DNA of 64,000 nucleotides, from contig NZ_JAFCJI010000001.1 of the NCBI RefSeq assembly GCF_018131105.1, positions 1,984,001-2,048,000 of the forward strand, read 5' to 3'. The number at the start of each line of letters is the position of its first letter. Position 1 is the first letter of the stretch. Positions 24,423 through 32,586 of this stretch are shown here, one piece after another. The notes under the pieces are model-generated. The model saw only the letters and a list, made by a program, of their open reading frames with translations, searched no databases and was not told the origin of the DNA. The position numbers and the translations under genes are program-made. This stretch comes from Bradyrhizobium manausense. GTDB lineage: Bacteria; Pseudomonadota; Alphaproteobacteria; Rhizobiales; Xanthobacteraceae.

Positions 24423-24558
24423 GTATCGGCTTCAGTTGCGGGGAGGGCGAACTTAGCCGCTGTCGCACGCCAGCAAAAGCCGCGCATCCGCGTCGAATGG
24501 CAGGCATGACGCCGCCTTCCCGCGTCGTATTCGGCATGTTCCGATGCGGCAGCCACGG

Positions 24559-24572
24559 TTGATCTAAGTCAA
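24559..24572. promoter_or_regulatory. FixK/FNR-type box between AACS and a secreted-protein gene
   Basis: TTGAT-CTAA-GTCAA matches TTGA-N6-TCAA with symmetrical half-sites. Its centre is about 143 bp upstream of the AACS start and 95 bp upstream of the plus-strand gene at 24661, so either could be the target. Confidence 0.6.
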
Positions 24573-24660
24573 CGCAGCCCGGGCTCCGGCGGCCACGTTG
24601 GGTTGGACCGCGTTGGGGCGGTCCCCATCACCACTTTGCGTGCACCGAGGGAGGATCACG

Positions 24661-24918
24661 ATGCGTCTTTCGATGAAGTCAATATCTGCCGCAGCGATCG
24701 CGGTTGCCGGTCTGCTGGGATTTGCGAATATCACGCTCAGCCCGACACCCGCGAATGCCGTGGTCTATTGCCAGTACGTCGATTATCCGCCGTCATGCGT
24801 CGCGAGGGCCGGCGTGGTGCTGCGGCCGCGTCCGGTTGCGCGTGCTGCGGTTCGTGCCGGTACCGCGAGCGGGACCAATCTGAATGGCGGCGTCAATCGC
24901 GTCGGCGTGCGCCGCTAG
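24661..24918 (+). CDS. small secreted hypothetical protein
   Basis: 85 residues; ATG 24661 follows GGGAGG. A signal peptide (MRLSMKSISAAAIAVAGLLG, cleavage near PANA-VVYC) is followed by a short Cys-pair segment YCQYVDYPPSC and an Arg-rich end VLRPRPVARAAVRAG...RVGVRR. The mature protein is about 50 residues and strongly basic. It belongs to a type of short exported proteins often seen in Bradyrhizobium. A FixK-type box lies upstream. Confidence 0.75.
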   Translation: MRLSMKSISAAAIAVAGLLGFANITLSPTPANAVVYCQYVDYPPSCVARAGVVLRPRPVARAAVRAGTASGTNLNGGVNRVGVRR

Positions 24919-24981
24919 GCGGACGGCTTGCGGGTCGCGAAGTCCGGTCACGGAAGGATCCGGCTTCGGGACCTGCGATTG

Positions 24982-25209
24982 CTAATACTGCACCCCGGCC
25001 CAGCGGCGGCCGAACACGGCCGGCTTGGTCTTCACCGCCTGCCAGCCGAAGAAATGGTGCTTGCCGGACCAGCTATGCACCACGCTGCTGCAAATGCTGC
25101 ATTTGAAGCTGCCGGTATGCGGCTCGCCGTGCTCCTCCCGGGTCGCGGTGTAGTTCATGCCGCAACCGGTGCAGGTGAATTCCTCGATCGTCCAGATGCT
25201 GTTGGCCAT
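24982..25209 (-). CDS. small zinc-ribbon protein
   Basis: 75 residues from ATG 25209. Two C-x2-C motifs (CTGCGMNY near residue 12 and CSICSSVVH near residue 37) form a probable zinc ribbon; the rest is short and aromatic (HHFFGWQAVKTKP). A longer in-frame upstream extension is rejected because this start matches the Cys-rich domain better. Probably a metal- or nucleic-acid-binding protein; function unknown. Confidence 0.72.
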   Translation of the reverse strand: MANSIWTIEEFTCTGCGMNYTATREEHGEPHTGSFKCSICSSVVHSWSGKHHFFGWQAVKTKPAVFGRRWAGVQY

Positions 25210-25466
25210 TGTACCGCAAGTGTTTTGGGACCTGCGACGAAGCCTAGGTGCGAGCCTTTGCATCGGCGTAAACCGGTCGGCCGAAATCCGGTTAATCGTC
25301 GTTAGGCAAACCTCGCGGTAGCAATTGATATTGCAGGTTTTTCCCGGTTTTTTCAGCGCCCGTCAGTCCAAATCGCGCCGCCGGTCGGTCCAAGCGCATC
25401 CTCGAGCGGACAGTTAGATTTTACCCCGCAGCCTCGATTGAGAGGCGGACAAACGGGGGACGTGCC

Positions 25467-26189
25467 ATGGGGAAGAAACTGGTTCTGACGGCTGCGCTGT
25501 TGTCGCTGGCAACGCCGGCCTTTGCGGCCGATATGATCGAGCGCGCGCCGGTGAAGGCGCCGATACCGCCGGCACCGATCTTCACCTGGACCGGATTCTA
25601 TATCGGTGCCCATGGCGGCGGGGCCTGGAGCAAATGGACCGGCATCGACCCGACCGATCCGACGTCGACTTGGAGTTCGGTCTCGGCGAGCGGCGGCGTG
25701 GTCGGCGGCCAGATCGGGGGCAACTATCAGATCAGCAATTTCGTGGTTGGCCTCGAGGGCACCGGGGCCTGGTCGAGTGTCACGCTGAATGCCGGCGGCC
25801 CGTTCGGCGGCGGTGCCGGCTTCAACCTGTCGGTGAAGAACGACTATATCGCGACGGTCGCCGGACGCTTCGGCGTCGCCTTCGACCGCGTGCTGCTTTA
25901 CGCCAAGGGCGGTGCGGCGTTCACCCGCGACAAGTACAGTGCCAATAACGGCCTGGCCGGCGCGCTCGCCGGCTCCGCCGCAGGCAGCTTCAACCGCACC
26001 GGCTGGCTCGCCGGCGGTGGCGTCGAATGGATGTTCATGCCGAACTGGTCGATGCGGGCCGAGTACAACTACCTCGGCTTCGGCGCCATCACCGAGCAGC
26101 CGGTGACGACGGGCAATCTGGTCTCATCGCCGGCCAATGTGAAGCTGAACATCCAGACCGCCACGGTGGGCATCAACTATCACTTCTAG
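25467..26189 (+). CDS. outer-membrane beta-barrel protein (Omp25/31-like)
   Basis: 240 residues with a signal peptide (KKLVLTAALLSLATPAFAAD). The mature N-terminus has a proline-rich stretch (APVKAPIPPAPIFTWTGFYIG) typical of rhizobial and Brucella Omp25/31-type barrels. Alternating glycine-rich amphipathic strands follow (GAHGGGAWSKW, VVGGQIGGNYQISNF, VAGRFGVAFDRVLLYAKGG). The chain ends in VGINYHF with a terminal Phe, the outer-membrane insertion signal. It is an eight-stranded barrel of the porin-like immunogen family. The 3' end overlaps a convergent small gene. Confidence 0.92.
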   Translation: MGKKLVLTAALLSLATPAFAADMIERAPVKAPIPPAPIFTWTGFYIGAHGGGAWSKWTGIDPTDPTSTWSSVSASGGVVGGQIGGNYQISNFVVGLEGTGAWSSVTLNAGGPFGGGAGFNLSVKNDYIATVAGRFGVAFDRVLLYAKGGAAFTRDKYSANNGLAGALAGSAAGSFNRTGWLAGGGVEWMFMPNWSMRAEYNYLGFGAITEQPVTTGNLVSSPANVKLNIQTATVGINYHF

Positions 26190-26442
26190 CCTGTGCAGGG
26201 GCCGAGACCTCGGGCTTGCGATCCGCGTCGGCCCGCCCGGGCCGCATGTCGCGGTCGATGCGCATCTGCACACGCCGGATGGCCAGCAGGGGCAACCGGC
26301 CCTGGACCCGTCCGGAGCGGACCCTGTCGCCGATCGTGTAGCCGTAGCGCCAATAGCCGGGTGCGGCATTCGGCTCGATCGCATAATGAATGCCGCGGTG
26401 AATACCTGCGTGCACTTCGGGCTCTCGGGGGTGGCGCGCCAT
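26173..26442 (-). CDS. hypothetical protein overlapping the barrel gene end
   Basis: 89 residues. The middle, EPNAAPGYWRYGYTIGDRVRSG followed by LLAIRRVQMRIDRD, has protein-like composition with many Arg, and its frame looks like a real gene rather than antisense noise. It overlaps the convergent barrel gene by 17 bp. No family is recognised. The start could also lie further in (an ATG inside the frame). Confidence 0.45.
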   Translation of the reverse strand: MARHPREPEVHAGIHRGIHYAIEPNAAPGYWRYGYTIGDRVRSGRVQGRLPLLAIRRVQMRIDRDMRPGRADADRKPEVSAPAQARSDS

Positions 26443-26593
26443 GCTTCGGGAATGCCCGGCGGGACAAGGCGTTCCTAATCGGCTGGTGCCGCACCCAATT
26501 CCGCTCGTCTTGACGCCCGGCCCGGGGCTCGCAATAACGCTGGGCCGCGCAAGAGCCGGAACCCGCGTTGATGCCGCAAGGAAAGCCGTGCCT

Positions 26594-27688
26594 GTGAAAA
26601 GTCTGCGTCAGCTCCTGACGGGCGAGGATGTCATTCAGCTCGTGATCCGGCTCGGCCTGTTGGCGCTGCTGATCATCTGGTCCTTCCTGATCATCCGGCC
26701 GTTCGTGCCGATCCTGGCCTGGAGCTCGGTGCTCGCGGTGGCGTTCTATCCGGCGTTCAGCTGGGTCGCCAAGGTACTCGGCGGACGGCCCAAGACCGCC
26801 GCCGCGATCCTGACCCTGATCACGCTCGGCATCGTGCTCGGCCCCGCCACCTGGCTCGGCCTCAGTGCCGTGGACGGGGTGAGGGAGCTCGCGCACGAGC
26901 TCGGCACAGGTGATCTCGCGCTGCAGTCGGCGCCCGAGCAGATCAAGTCGTGGCCCCTGATCGGGCCGACGCTCTACGAGCTGTGGGACCAGGCCTATAA
27001 CAACATCCGCGCCGTGTTGCGCGAGGTTGCGCCCTATCTTCAGCCGCTGGCGGGACCGCTGTTGGTGCTCGCGGGCGATGCCAGCCTCGGCACGCTCCAG
27101 TTCCTGGTCTCGGTGTTCGTGGCCGGCTTCCTGTTTCCGCACGGGCCAAGGCTGGTTGCGGCCGGACGTGGTTTCCTGTCGCGCATCGTGCCCGAGCAGA
27201 GCGAGCATTTCCTCGAGCTTGGCGGCGCCACCATCCGCGCCGTGGCGCAAGGCGTCATCGGCGTCGCCATCGTGCAGGCGCTGCTGGCCGGAATCGGCTT
27301 CAAGCTCGCGGCCGTGCCCAGCGCGGGCCTGCTCGCCTTCATCGTGCTGCTGCTGTCGATCGTTCAGATCGGCGCGTTCCTGGTGCTGCTGCCCGTCATC
27401 ATCTGGATCTGGACCGCCAAGGACGTCACCACGGCGCTGGTGCTCACCGTGTTCTTCGTCGTGGTCGGCTTCATCGACACCATGTTGAAGCCGCTGGTGA
27501 TGGGACGTGGTCTCAACACGCCCACCATCGTGATCTTCGTCGGTGTCATCGGCGGCACGCTCGCCCACGGCATTGTCGGCCTGTTCATCGGGCCGATCAT
27601 CCTGTCGGTGGCGTGGGAGATCGCGGCGGCATGGATCGGCTCGGCGGGGAAGCGGGCGGCAGAGCCGCCCATGGCCGACGAGACCTGA
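26594..27688 (+). CDS. AI-2E family (TqsA-like) membrane protein
   Basis: About 364 residues; GTG 26594 is preferred because it aligns with the start of the paralogue at 43386 (GTG 26588, two codons upstream, is possible). Eight or so hydrophobic segments and the family blocks (FVPILAWSSVLAVAFYPAFSW, IVPEQSEHFLELGGATIRAVAQGVIGVA, PLVMGRGLNTPTIVIFVGVIGG) identify the AI-2E permease family, whose members export or transport small molecules or ions. The two copies in this window differ only conservatively along their length. No FixK box lies upstream here, unlike the other copy. Confidence 0.9.
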   Translation: MKSLRQLLTGEDVIQLVIRLGLLALLIIWSFLIIRPFVPILAWSSVLAVAFYPAFSWVAKVLGGRPKTAAAILTLITLGIVLGPATWLGLSAVDGVRELAHELGTGDLALQSAPEQIKSWPLIGPTLYELWDQAYNNIRAVLREVAPYLQPLAGPLLVLAGDASLGTLQFLVSVFVAGFLFPHGPRLVAAGRGFLSRIVPEQSEHFLELGGATIRAVAQGVIGVAIVQALLAGIGFKLAAVPSAGLLAFIVLLLSIVQIGAFLVLLPVIIWIWTAKDVTTALVLTVFFVVVGFIDTMLKPLVMGRGLNTPTIVIFVGVIGGTLAHGIVGLFIGPIILSVAWEIAAAWIGSAGKRAAEPPMADET

Positions 27689-27710
27689 TCGCGCGGCACG
27701 CGCGGATTAC

Positions 27711-27735
27711 AACTGTCTAGCAAGATGTGGACAAT
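27711..27735. promoter_or_regulatory. imperfect operator-like inverted repeat (distal)
   Basis: AACTGTCTA and TGGACAATT are weakly complementary arms separated by 7-8 bp. The half-sites resemble those of the perfect palindrome at 27769-27794 (CTTGTCTA / TAGACAAG), with one base deleted in each. It may be a second, weaker site for the same regulator, 58 bp upstream of the other. Confidence 0.35.
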
Positions 27736-27768
27736 TGCCGGGGGCGGCGTCGACCGGACCGGCCATCG

Positions 27769-27794
27769 AACTTGTCTAATGAAATAGACAAGTT
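27769..27794. promoter_or_regulatory. perfect 10-bp palindrome at the NUDIX gene start
   Basis: AACTTGTCTA and TAGACAAGTT are exact reverse complements around a 6-bp spacer (ATGAAA), ending 3 bp before the NUDIX ATG at 27798. The site covers the place of the ribosome-binding site; it could be a protein operator, or in RNA a hairpin that closes the start. There is no Shine-Dalgarno sequence between it and the ATG. Confidence 0.65.
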
Positions 27795-27797
27795 ACG

Positions 27798-28226
27798 ATG
27801 GCATCCAGATTCTTTTCTCGGTTTGCGACAGGTATGGCGAAGTCTTCCAAGCTGGTTGCCGCCAAACGCGGCAAGGTTTTGTTGGTCAGGCGACGGGTGG
27901 ACGGCCTCTGGATGTTCCCGGGGGGCCGCAAGCGTGCGCGCGAAACCGACAAGGCCTGCCTCCGGCGTGAGATCAAGGAGGAGCTGCCCAAGCTGAAGCT
28001 CGGCCGGATCAGTCTCTGGAAGGAAGTGACGGCCAAGAACAAGCGTTCGGGCCGCAAGATGAGCGATGCCATCTTCATCGCCAAGAGCGCCAAGGGGCGC
28101 CTCGCCATCGGCGACAAGAAGGAGCTCGACCGCGCCGCCTGGCAGAAGCCGCGGGGAATTCGGCTGACCGCCACCTCGCGCTACATCCGCGATCGGCTGT
28201 TTCCGAGGAAGCCACGGCGGAGCTAG
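27798..28226 (+). CDS. NUDIX hydrolase
   Basis: 142 residues from ATG 27798 (a shorter protein from ATG 27834, MAKSSKLVAAKRGKVLLV, is also reasonable). The Nudix box GRKRARETDKACLRREIKEE (Gx5Ex7REIxEE) is at about residues 43-62; the usual final glycine of the box is a proline region (ELPKL). Nudix enzymes hydrolyse nucleoside diphosphates linked to other groups; the substrate here is unknown. The protein is rich in Lys/Arg (KRGKVLLVRRR, RKPRRS). Two palindromes lie directly upstream, the nearer one overlapping the start region. Confidence 0.85.
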   Translation: MASRFFSRFATGMAKSSKLVAAKRGKVLLVRRRVDGLWMFPGGRKRARETDKACLRREIKEELPKLKLGRISLWKEVTAKNKRSGRKMSDAIFIAKSAKGRLAIGDKKELDRAAWQKPRGIRLTATSRYIRDRLFPRKPRRS

Positions 28227-28270
28227 CCGCGCCGGATGTGACAAATAGTCCGGCCATCCCGCACGGCATG

Positions 28271-28286
28271 TGTGAACCAGTTCACA
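28271..28286 (+). promoter_or_regulatory. CRP-type palindrome at a candidate small-RNA promoter
   Basis: TGTGAACCAGTTCACA fits TGTGA-N6-TCACA exactly. Its centre (28278.5) is about 40 bp upstream of a predicted start near 28319, placed 7 bp after CTATAG (28307-28312), the spacing of class II Crp/Fnr activation. The regulator is inferred from the motif only. Confidence 0.5.
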
Positions 28287-28318
28287 AACCGCCGCTGAAA
28301 GGACTGCTATAGAGGCGT

Positions 28319-28378
28319 TATTGCCTTACCAATTGATTTTTTTGAAACGCCCCAGCGCCCGCAAGCGCTGGGGTTTTT
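28319..28378 (+). ncRNA. candidate ~60-nt small RNA
   Basis: After the -10 element CTATAG the sequence runs about 30 bases without a coding frame. It then forms CCCCAGCGC / GCGCTGGGG (28350-28373, 6-base loop) followed by five T, a good intrinsic terminator. It lies 123 bp after the NUDIX stop codon. A short, terminated transcript with its own Crp-type site is plausible; an alternative is a 3' UTR of the NUDIX gene. Confidence 0.4.
28350..28378 (+). terminator. intrinsic terminator
   Basis: CCCCAGCGC-CCGCAA-GCGCTGGGG followed by TTTTT, plus strand. Perfect 9-bp GC stem. Confidence 0.85.
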
Positions 28379-28380
28379 CG

Positions 28381-28697
28381 TATGAGCTTGGCCATCCGCG
28401 GGCGGAGATATTTCCGTAGCTGATGGCTGTCGCAAGCATCGGACTGTCAGCCCTCTGGCTGAAAGCTGCGCCGGGAAGCCCGGTTGTGACCCGTTGCGGA
28501 CATTGCAGACAATTGGCATCGTCGCGCGATGATCAACAACTGACTTGCCGATATGGGTACATGGGCCGTCTGTTTGATTGCTCATCGCGCTGCTTGCATG
28601 AGCGCAGTGGCCCGTGTGTTGCCGGTACACCAGCATCATTACATCAATTGGATTCCATTGGCTTGTCACGAGCCGCTGTTGGATGGGAGGACAGAAC
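28381..28697. other. 317-bp gene-free stretch before the VOC gene
   Basis: No convincing coding frame on either strand. The base composition is visibly less GC-rich than the neighbours. A GGGAGG ribosome-binding site for the VOC gene sits at its end (28685-28690). Possibly the edge of transferred or decaying DNA; nothing more is seen in it. Confidence 0.5.
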
Positions 28698-29159
28698 ATG
28701 CAAATCAACGGTGTTGCCCACACATTCATCACAGCCGGAAATTTTTCGTCTGCACGCGCTTTCTATGGACAGCTATTGCCATTTCTGGGCCTTACGATCG
28801 TTGCCGATACTGTGAACACCTTCTATTGCGTCGGTGGTCGTACCGGTTTCGGCATTCATGCTCCGGCAGAGGAGTATGCCGGGCAACGATTCCGCCAGGG
28901 CTCTGTCGGGCTGCATCACCATTGCTTTCGTGCGCGAGAACGTGCCGACGTCGACGAGGTCTATGAATTTCTCTTAAAGATCGGCGCACATATCGTCCAT
29001 GAGCCGCAGGAGGACAGTTTTGCTCCTGGCTACTACTCGGTGCTGTTTGAAGATCCAGACGGTACACGGTTGGAGATCAATCATGTCCCGGGCAAAGGAC
29101 TTCTCGCGCCCAACACAGAGATCGGCGGCGGCTATGCCGACGGTTCGCAGAACGGCTAG
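28698..29159 (+). CDS. VOC-family (glyoxalase-fold) protein
   Basis: 153 residues from ATG 28698, preceded by GGGAGG. The vicinal-oxygen-chelate fold is recognised by VAHTFITAGNFSSARAFYGQLLPFLGL at the N-terminus, LHHHCFRARERADVDEVYEFLLKIGAHI in the middle and VLFEDPDGTRLEINHVPG near the end. Candidate metal ligands are the first His (AHTF), a central His (HHH) and the Glu of LEINH. VOC proteins include glyoxalase I, extradiol dioxygenases and resistance proteins; the specific activity is not clear. Less GC-rich codon use than neighbours suggests transfer. Confidence 0.83.
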   Translation: MQINGVAHTFITAGNFSSARAFYGQLLPFLGLTIVADTVNTFYCVGGRTGFGIHAPAEEYAGQRFRQGSVGLHHHCFRARERADVDEVYEFLLKIGAHIVHEPQEDSFAPGYYSVLFEDPDGTRLEINHVPGKGLLAPNTEIGGGYADGSQNG

Positions 29160-29285
29160 CCGGAATTACCGCTTCGCACCTTGAGGTCCGCCGTCGAAGC
29201 TAGAGTGGACTAAACTCTGAAGATGCCATTATCCGCTCGCGGTCCATCTGCGGCCACGAGCAGAGTCCAAGGGACGCGCCGCTGC

Positions 29286-29573
29286 TTAGCCCTGCCGCCG
29301 CAGGAACCCCGTGATCGTGACTTTCTCCCAGATGCCGGCGGCCGCGAACGGATCGGCGCGATTGAAGGCCTCGACCTCTGCACGGCTGGGGGCCTCGATC
29401 AGGAACAGGCTGCCAATCATGGTGGCGCCGTCGTCGGCGACCAGCGGTCCTGACATCACGATCTTGACGCCGAAGCGGGATGTGTCGCTGAGGAAAGTCT
29501 TGTGAGCGTCGTAATTGGCAATCCGCGTCGGCAGTGCGCCGGTGCGGTCGACGGCATGAATGGCGAACAGCAT
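29286..29573 (-). CDS. YciI-family protein
   Basis: 95 residues, the usual size. Family markers: FAIHAVDRTGALPTRIANYDAHKTFL with the conserved Asp-His near residue 22, SGPLVADDGATMIGSLFLIEAPSRAEVEAFNRADPF, and the ending W-E-K-V-T-I-T-G-F. YciI-like proteins have a ferredoxin-like fold, and relatives act in chlorinated and other aromatic catabolism. It is the last gene of the catabolic operon (71-bp gap after the substrate-binding protein), so a role in the same pathway is likely. Confidence 0.85.
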   Translation of the reverse strand: MLFAIHAVDRTGALPTRIANYDAHKTFLSDTSRFGVKIVMSGPLVADDGATMIGSLFLIEAPSRAEVEAFNRADPFAAAGIWEKVTITGFLRRQG

Positions 29574-29643
29574 GATGACTCCAGTCTTCTTGGGGACGGC
29601 TGCGTCATCAGCCGTCCCATGGCTTGATTGGAACGAGGCGCGG

Positions 29644-30618
29644 TTACTTCGCGCTGAGCTTGCCGGCTTCTTCGAAGGTCGGGCAGGTGCGCTGCTCGAG
29701 CGGCTGGTCGAACGGCTGGTAATTGTCCTTGGTGATGACGGTGGGCTTCAGCACGATCTCGCTGATGACAGGCTGCCCGCGCAAGCTGCGGACCGCCATC
29801 ATGGTGCCGAGACAGCCCTGGTAAAAGCCGTTGTAGTCGCCGCTCGCCAGCAGCTTTCCCGTCTTGATGGCGTCGATGGCCTCCTTGGTGCCGTTGATGC
29901 CGATCACCTGGGCCTTGCGGTTGGCGCCGTCGAGCGCCTCGATCGCGCCGACTGCCATGGCGTCGTTGGCGGCGAGCACGCCGTCGATCTGCGAATTCGA
30001 CTGCATCAGGTTTTCCATGACCTGGAGGGCCTGGAGCCGCTGATAGTTGCCGGGCTGCGAGGCCAGCAGCTTGGCGCCCGGGTTCTCCTTCAGCGCGTCG
30101 TTGAAGCCGCGGACGCGGTCGACATTGGTCAGCGAGCCCTTGACGCCCTCGATGATGACGATGTTGCCCTTGCCGCCGAGCGTCTTGAGCAGGAAGCGCG
30201 CTGTCTCGAGCCCGAGGCTGTAATCGTCGGCGCCGACGAAGGAGAGGAATTTCCCGCCGGCCGAGCGGTCGGTGATGTTGACGACGGGAATCTTGGCGTC
30301 GTTGATCTTCTCGACACCGGGCACCATCGCCTTGTAGTCGACAGGCGTGAAGACGATCGCGCTCGGCTTCTTCACCACGACGTCCTCGATCTGACTGAGC
30401 TGCTCGGGGATCGAGTCCGGCTTGGTCGGAATATACTGAAGCGTCTTGGCGTTCAGCGTCTTCGCCATGTTGTCGGCACCGACCCGCACCGTCTGGAAGA
30501 ACGGGTTGGTCTGGTTCTTGGTGAACACGGCGATGGTCTCGCCGTCGGCGCGCGCCTGCGTCGTGAACGCGGCTGCCATCACCAGCGGCAGTGCGAGATA
30601 GCCCAGTCTCTGTTTCAT
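29644..30618 (-). CDS. ABC transporter substrate-binding protein, ribose/CUT2 type
   Basis: 324 residues with a signal peptide (KQRLGYLALPLVMAAAFTTQARA). It is a periplasmic-binding protein of the RbsB class: TIAVFTKNQTNPFFQTVRVGADNMAKTLNAK, QIEDVVVKKPSAIVFTPVDYKAMVPGVEKINDAKIPVVNIT and VDGVLAANDAMAVGAIEAL-like blocks. It would deliver a solute to the two permeases upstream in the operon. The CUT2 class covers pentoses, autoinducer-2 and many small polyols or aromatic glycosides; here the genes around it suggest the precursor of an aromatic or heterocyclic substrate. Confidence 0.92.
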   Translation of the reverse strand: MKQRLGYLALPLVMAAAFTTQARADGETIAVFTKNQTNPFFQTVRVGADNMAKTLNAKTLQYIPTKPDSIPEQLSQIEDVVVKKPSAIVFTPVDYKAMVPGVEKINDAKIPVVNITDRSAGGKFLSFVGADDYSLGLETARFLLKTLGGKGNIVIIEGVKGSLTNVDRVRGFNDALKENPGAKLLASQPGNYQRLQALQVMENLMQSNSQIDGVLAANDAMAVGAIEALDGANRKAQVIGINGTKEAIDAIKTGKLLASGDYNGFYQGCLGTMMAVRSLRGQPVISEIVLKPTVITKDNYQPFDQPLEQRTCPTFEEAGKLSAK

Positions 30619-30661
30619 GTCGTCTCCATCCCCATTTTGGTTTGTTGGATTGCTTGCGAAC

Positions 30662-31639
30662 TCATTGCGCGCGGCGGCGCGTTTTCATGTCGAGCCAGAC
30701 CGCGACGATCACGATGATGCCGGTGACGAGCGGCTGCCAATTGGCGCTGACTGACAACAGGTTCATGCCGTTGAGCACCAGCGTCAGGATCAGCGCGCCG
30801 ATGAAGGTTCCGAACACGGTGCCGACGCCGCCGAACAGCGAGGTGCCACCGATCAGCACGGCAGCGATCGCCGGCAAGGTCAGGCTTTCGCCGATGTCGG
30901 CCTCGGCGGAATTCAGCCGGGACAGGAAGATGATCGAGGCCAGCCCCGCCATGGTGCCGGAGACGGCATAGACCAGCAGAAGCCGCCGCGTGACGGGAAT
31001 GCCGGAGAGGCGGGCGGCAACCGGATTGGCGCCGATCGCATAGATCTCCTGGCCCCAGATCGTGCGCTGGGCAAACAGCGTTCCGATCCCGAGGAACACC
31101 AGCAGCAGATAGACCGGGATCGGCAGGCCGAACAGATAGCCGCTGCCGATCTGGCGGAAGCCGGCCGGGAAGCCGTGCAGCGTCTCGCCCGCCATGTACC
31201 AATAGGTCAGGCCGTTCAGCACCCAGAGCATGCCGTAAGTGGCGATGAAGGAGGGGATGCGCAGCGCCGTCACCATGATGCCGTTGAGGAGACCGACGAT
31301 GCCGCCGCAGGCAAGCCCGGTCAGGATGCCGAGCGCTGGCGAGCCGGTCGAGTGGATCACGGTCCCGGCGATGCAGGCGGACAGCGCGACATTGGCGCCA
31401 ACCGAGAGATCGAGGCCGGCGGTGAGCACCACCAGAGTCAGGCCCGAGGCGATGAAGAAAGTCAGGCTCGCCTGGCGCAAGACGTTGAGGATGTTGCCGA
31501 GGCTGAGGAAGGAATCGTTCAGCACCGCCAGCGCGGCGCAGATCAGGAACACGGCGAGCAGCCGATAGAACAGCTGGATTGCGTCCTGTGACAGGAACGA
31601 ACGTGGCGGCGACAGCGCTTCCTTGCTGATGTCGGTCAT
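30662..31639 (-). CDS. ABC transporter permease, ribose/CUT2 type (second subunit)
   Basis: 325 residues, about ten hydrophobic segments in the BPD_transp_2 pattern. Diagnostic blocks: FIASGLTLVVLTAGLDLSVGANVALSACIAG and NPVAARLSGIPVTRRLLLVYAVSGTMAGLASIIFLSRLNSAEADIGES, then TSLFGGVGTVFGTFIGALILTLVLNGMNLL. Overlaps the first permease by 4 bp. Two different permease genes imply a heterodimeric channel. Confidence 0.93.
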   Translation of the reverse strand: MTDISKEALSPPRSFLSQDAIQLFYRLLAVFLICAALAVLNDSFLSLGNILNVLRQASLTFFIASGLTLVVLTAGLDLSVGANVALSACIAGTVIHSTGSPALGILTGLACGGIVGLLNGIMVTALRIPSFIATYGMLWVLNGLTYWYMAGETLHGFPAGFRQIGSGYLFGLPIPVYLLLVFLGIGTLFAQRTIWGQEIYAIGANPVAARLSGIPVTRRLLLVYAVSGTMAGLASIIFLSRLNSAEADIGESLTLPAIAAVLIGGTSLFGGVGTVFGTFIGALILTLVLNGMNLLSVSANWQPLVTGIIVIVAVWLDMKTRRRAQ

Positions 31640-32586
31640 GACCGGCTCCGCAGGCCGTCGAGGAACAGCGCGACGATGACGAGGACGCCGACGCTTGCGA
31701 CCTGCACCGAGGAGGGCAGCGAGATCAGGTTCAGCCCGTTGCGCAACACGCCGACGGCGATGACGCCAAGGAGCGTTCCGAGCAACCAGCCATTGCCACG
31801 CTCGAACGAGGTGCCGCCGACGGCGACCGCCGCGATCGCATCGAATTCGAGCCCGAGGCCCGCGGTCGGGTGCCCCGAATTCATACGCGCGGTCATCAGG
31901 AGGCCCGCGATGCCGGCCATGGTGCCGCCGAGCGCGTAGACAGCGATCAGGAGCTTGTTCGGCGACAGGCCGGCATACCTCAGCGCCTCGCGATTGCCGC
32001 CGAGGGCGAACACGTAACTGCCGAAGCGGGTGTGATAGAGCAGGCCGTGAAAGACCCCGTAGCTCACGAGCGCCAGCACGATCGGCAGGGGGATGCCTGC
32101 CAGCGTCGCTGAATAGATGTCGCGCACGCTGTGGGGAATGCCGACCACGCTCTGGCCGTCGGAGACGATCAGCGACAGGCCCTGCGCCATGCCAAGCGTG
32201 CCGAGCGTCGCCACGAAGGGCGGGATGCCCAGGATAGCAACCAGCCAGCCGTTGACGGTGCCGAAGGCCGCGCCGACCAGCACGCCGGCGCCAAGGCCGA
32301 GCAGCATCGACTTGGTCGCAAGCGAGACGATGGCGACGCAGAGCGACGTCAGCGTCAGCACCGCGCCCATCGAAAGATCGAGTCCCTCGGTCATGATGAT
32401 CAACGTCATCGGCAGCGCCAGCATGGTCAGGATGGTCGACTGCACCAGCACGTTGGAGAGATTGGCCGGGGTGAGGAAGCCGGGCGCAATGGCACCGAAC
32501 AAAACAATGAGTGCGCCGAGCACGATGGCGACGCCGGGAATGCGCTGCAGCGGATTGGAATGGGAAACGACCGCGGCCTCACGCAT
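31636..32586 (-). CDS. ABC transporter permease, ribose/CUT2 type (first subunit)
   Basis: 316 residues with the BPD_transp_2 hydrophobic pattern: LPMTLIIMTEGLDLSMGAVLTLTSLCVAIVSL, FALGGNREALRYAGLSPNKLLIAVYALGGTMAGIAGLLMTARMNSGHPTAG and TSFERGNGWLLGTLLGVIAVGVLRNGLNLI. The start overlaps the end of the ATPase gene by 8 bp and the end overlaps the next permease by 4 bp, so the translation of all three is coupled. Confidence 0.93.
   Translation of the reverse strand: MREAAVVSHSNPLQRIPGVAIVLGALIVLFGAIAPGFLTPANLSNVLVQSTILTMLALPMTLIIMTEGLDLSMGAVLTLTSLCVAIVSLATKSMLLGLGAGVLVGAAFGTVNGWLVAILGIPPFVATLGTLGMAQGLSLIVSDGQSVVGIPHSVRDIYSATLAGIPLPIVLALVSYGVFHGLLYHTRFGSYVFALGGNREALRYAGLSPNKLLIAVYALGGTMAGIAGLLMTARMNSGHPTAGLGLEFDAIAAVAVGGTSFERGNGWLLGTLLGVIAVGVLRNGLNLISLPSSVQVASVGVLVIVALFLDGLRSRS

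Noticed and set aside
26186-27568. Long minus-strand frame opposite the first AI-2E gene
   Set aside because: His/Asp/Arg-rich antisense translation of a membrane protein gene with no domain; the same happens opposite the second copy at 43245-44360.
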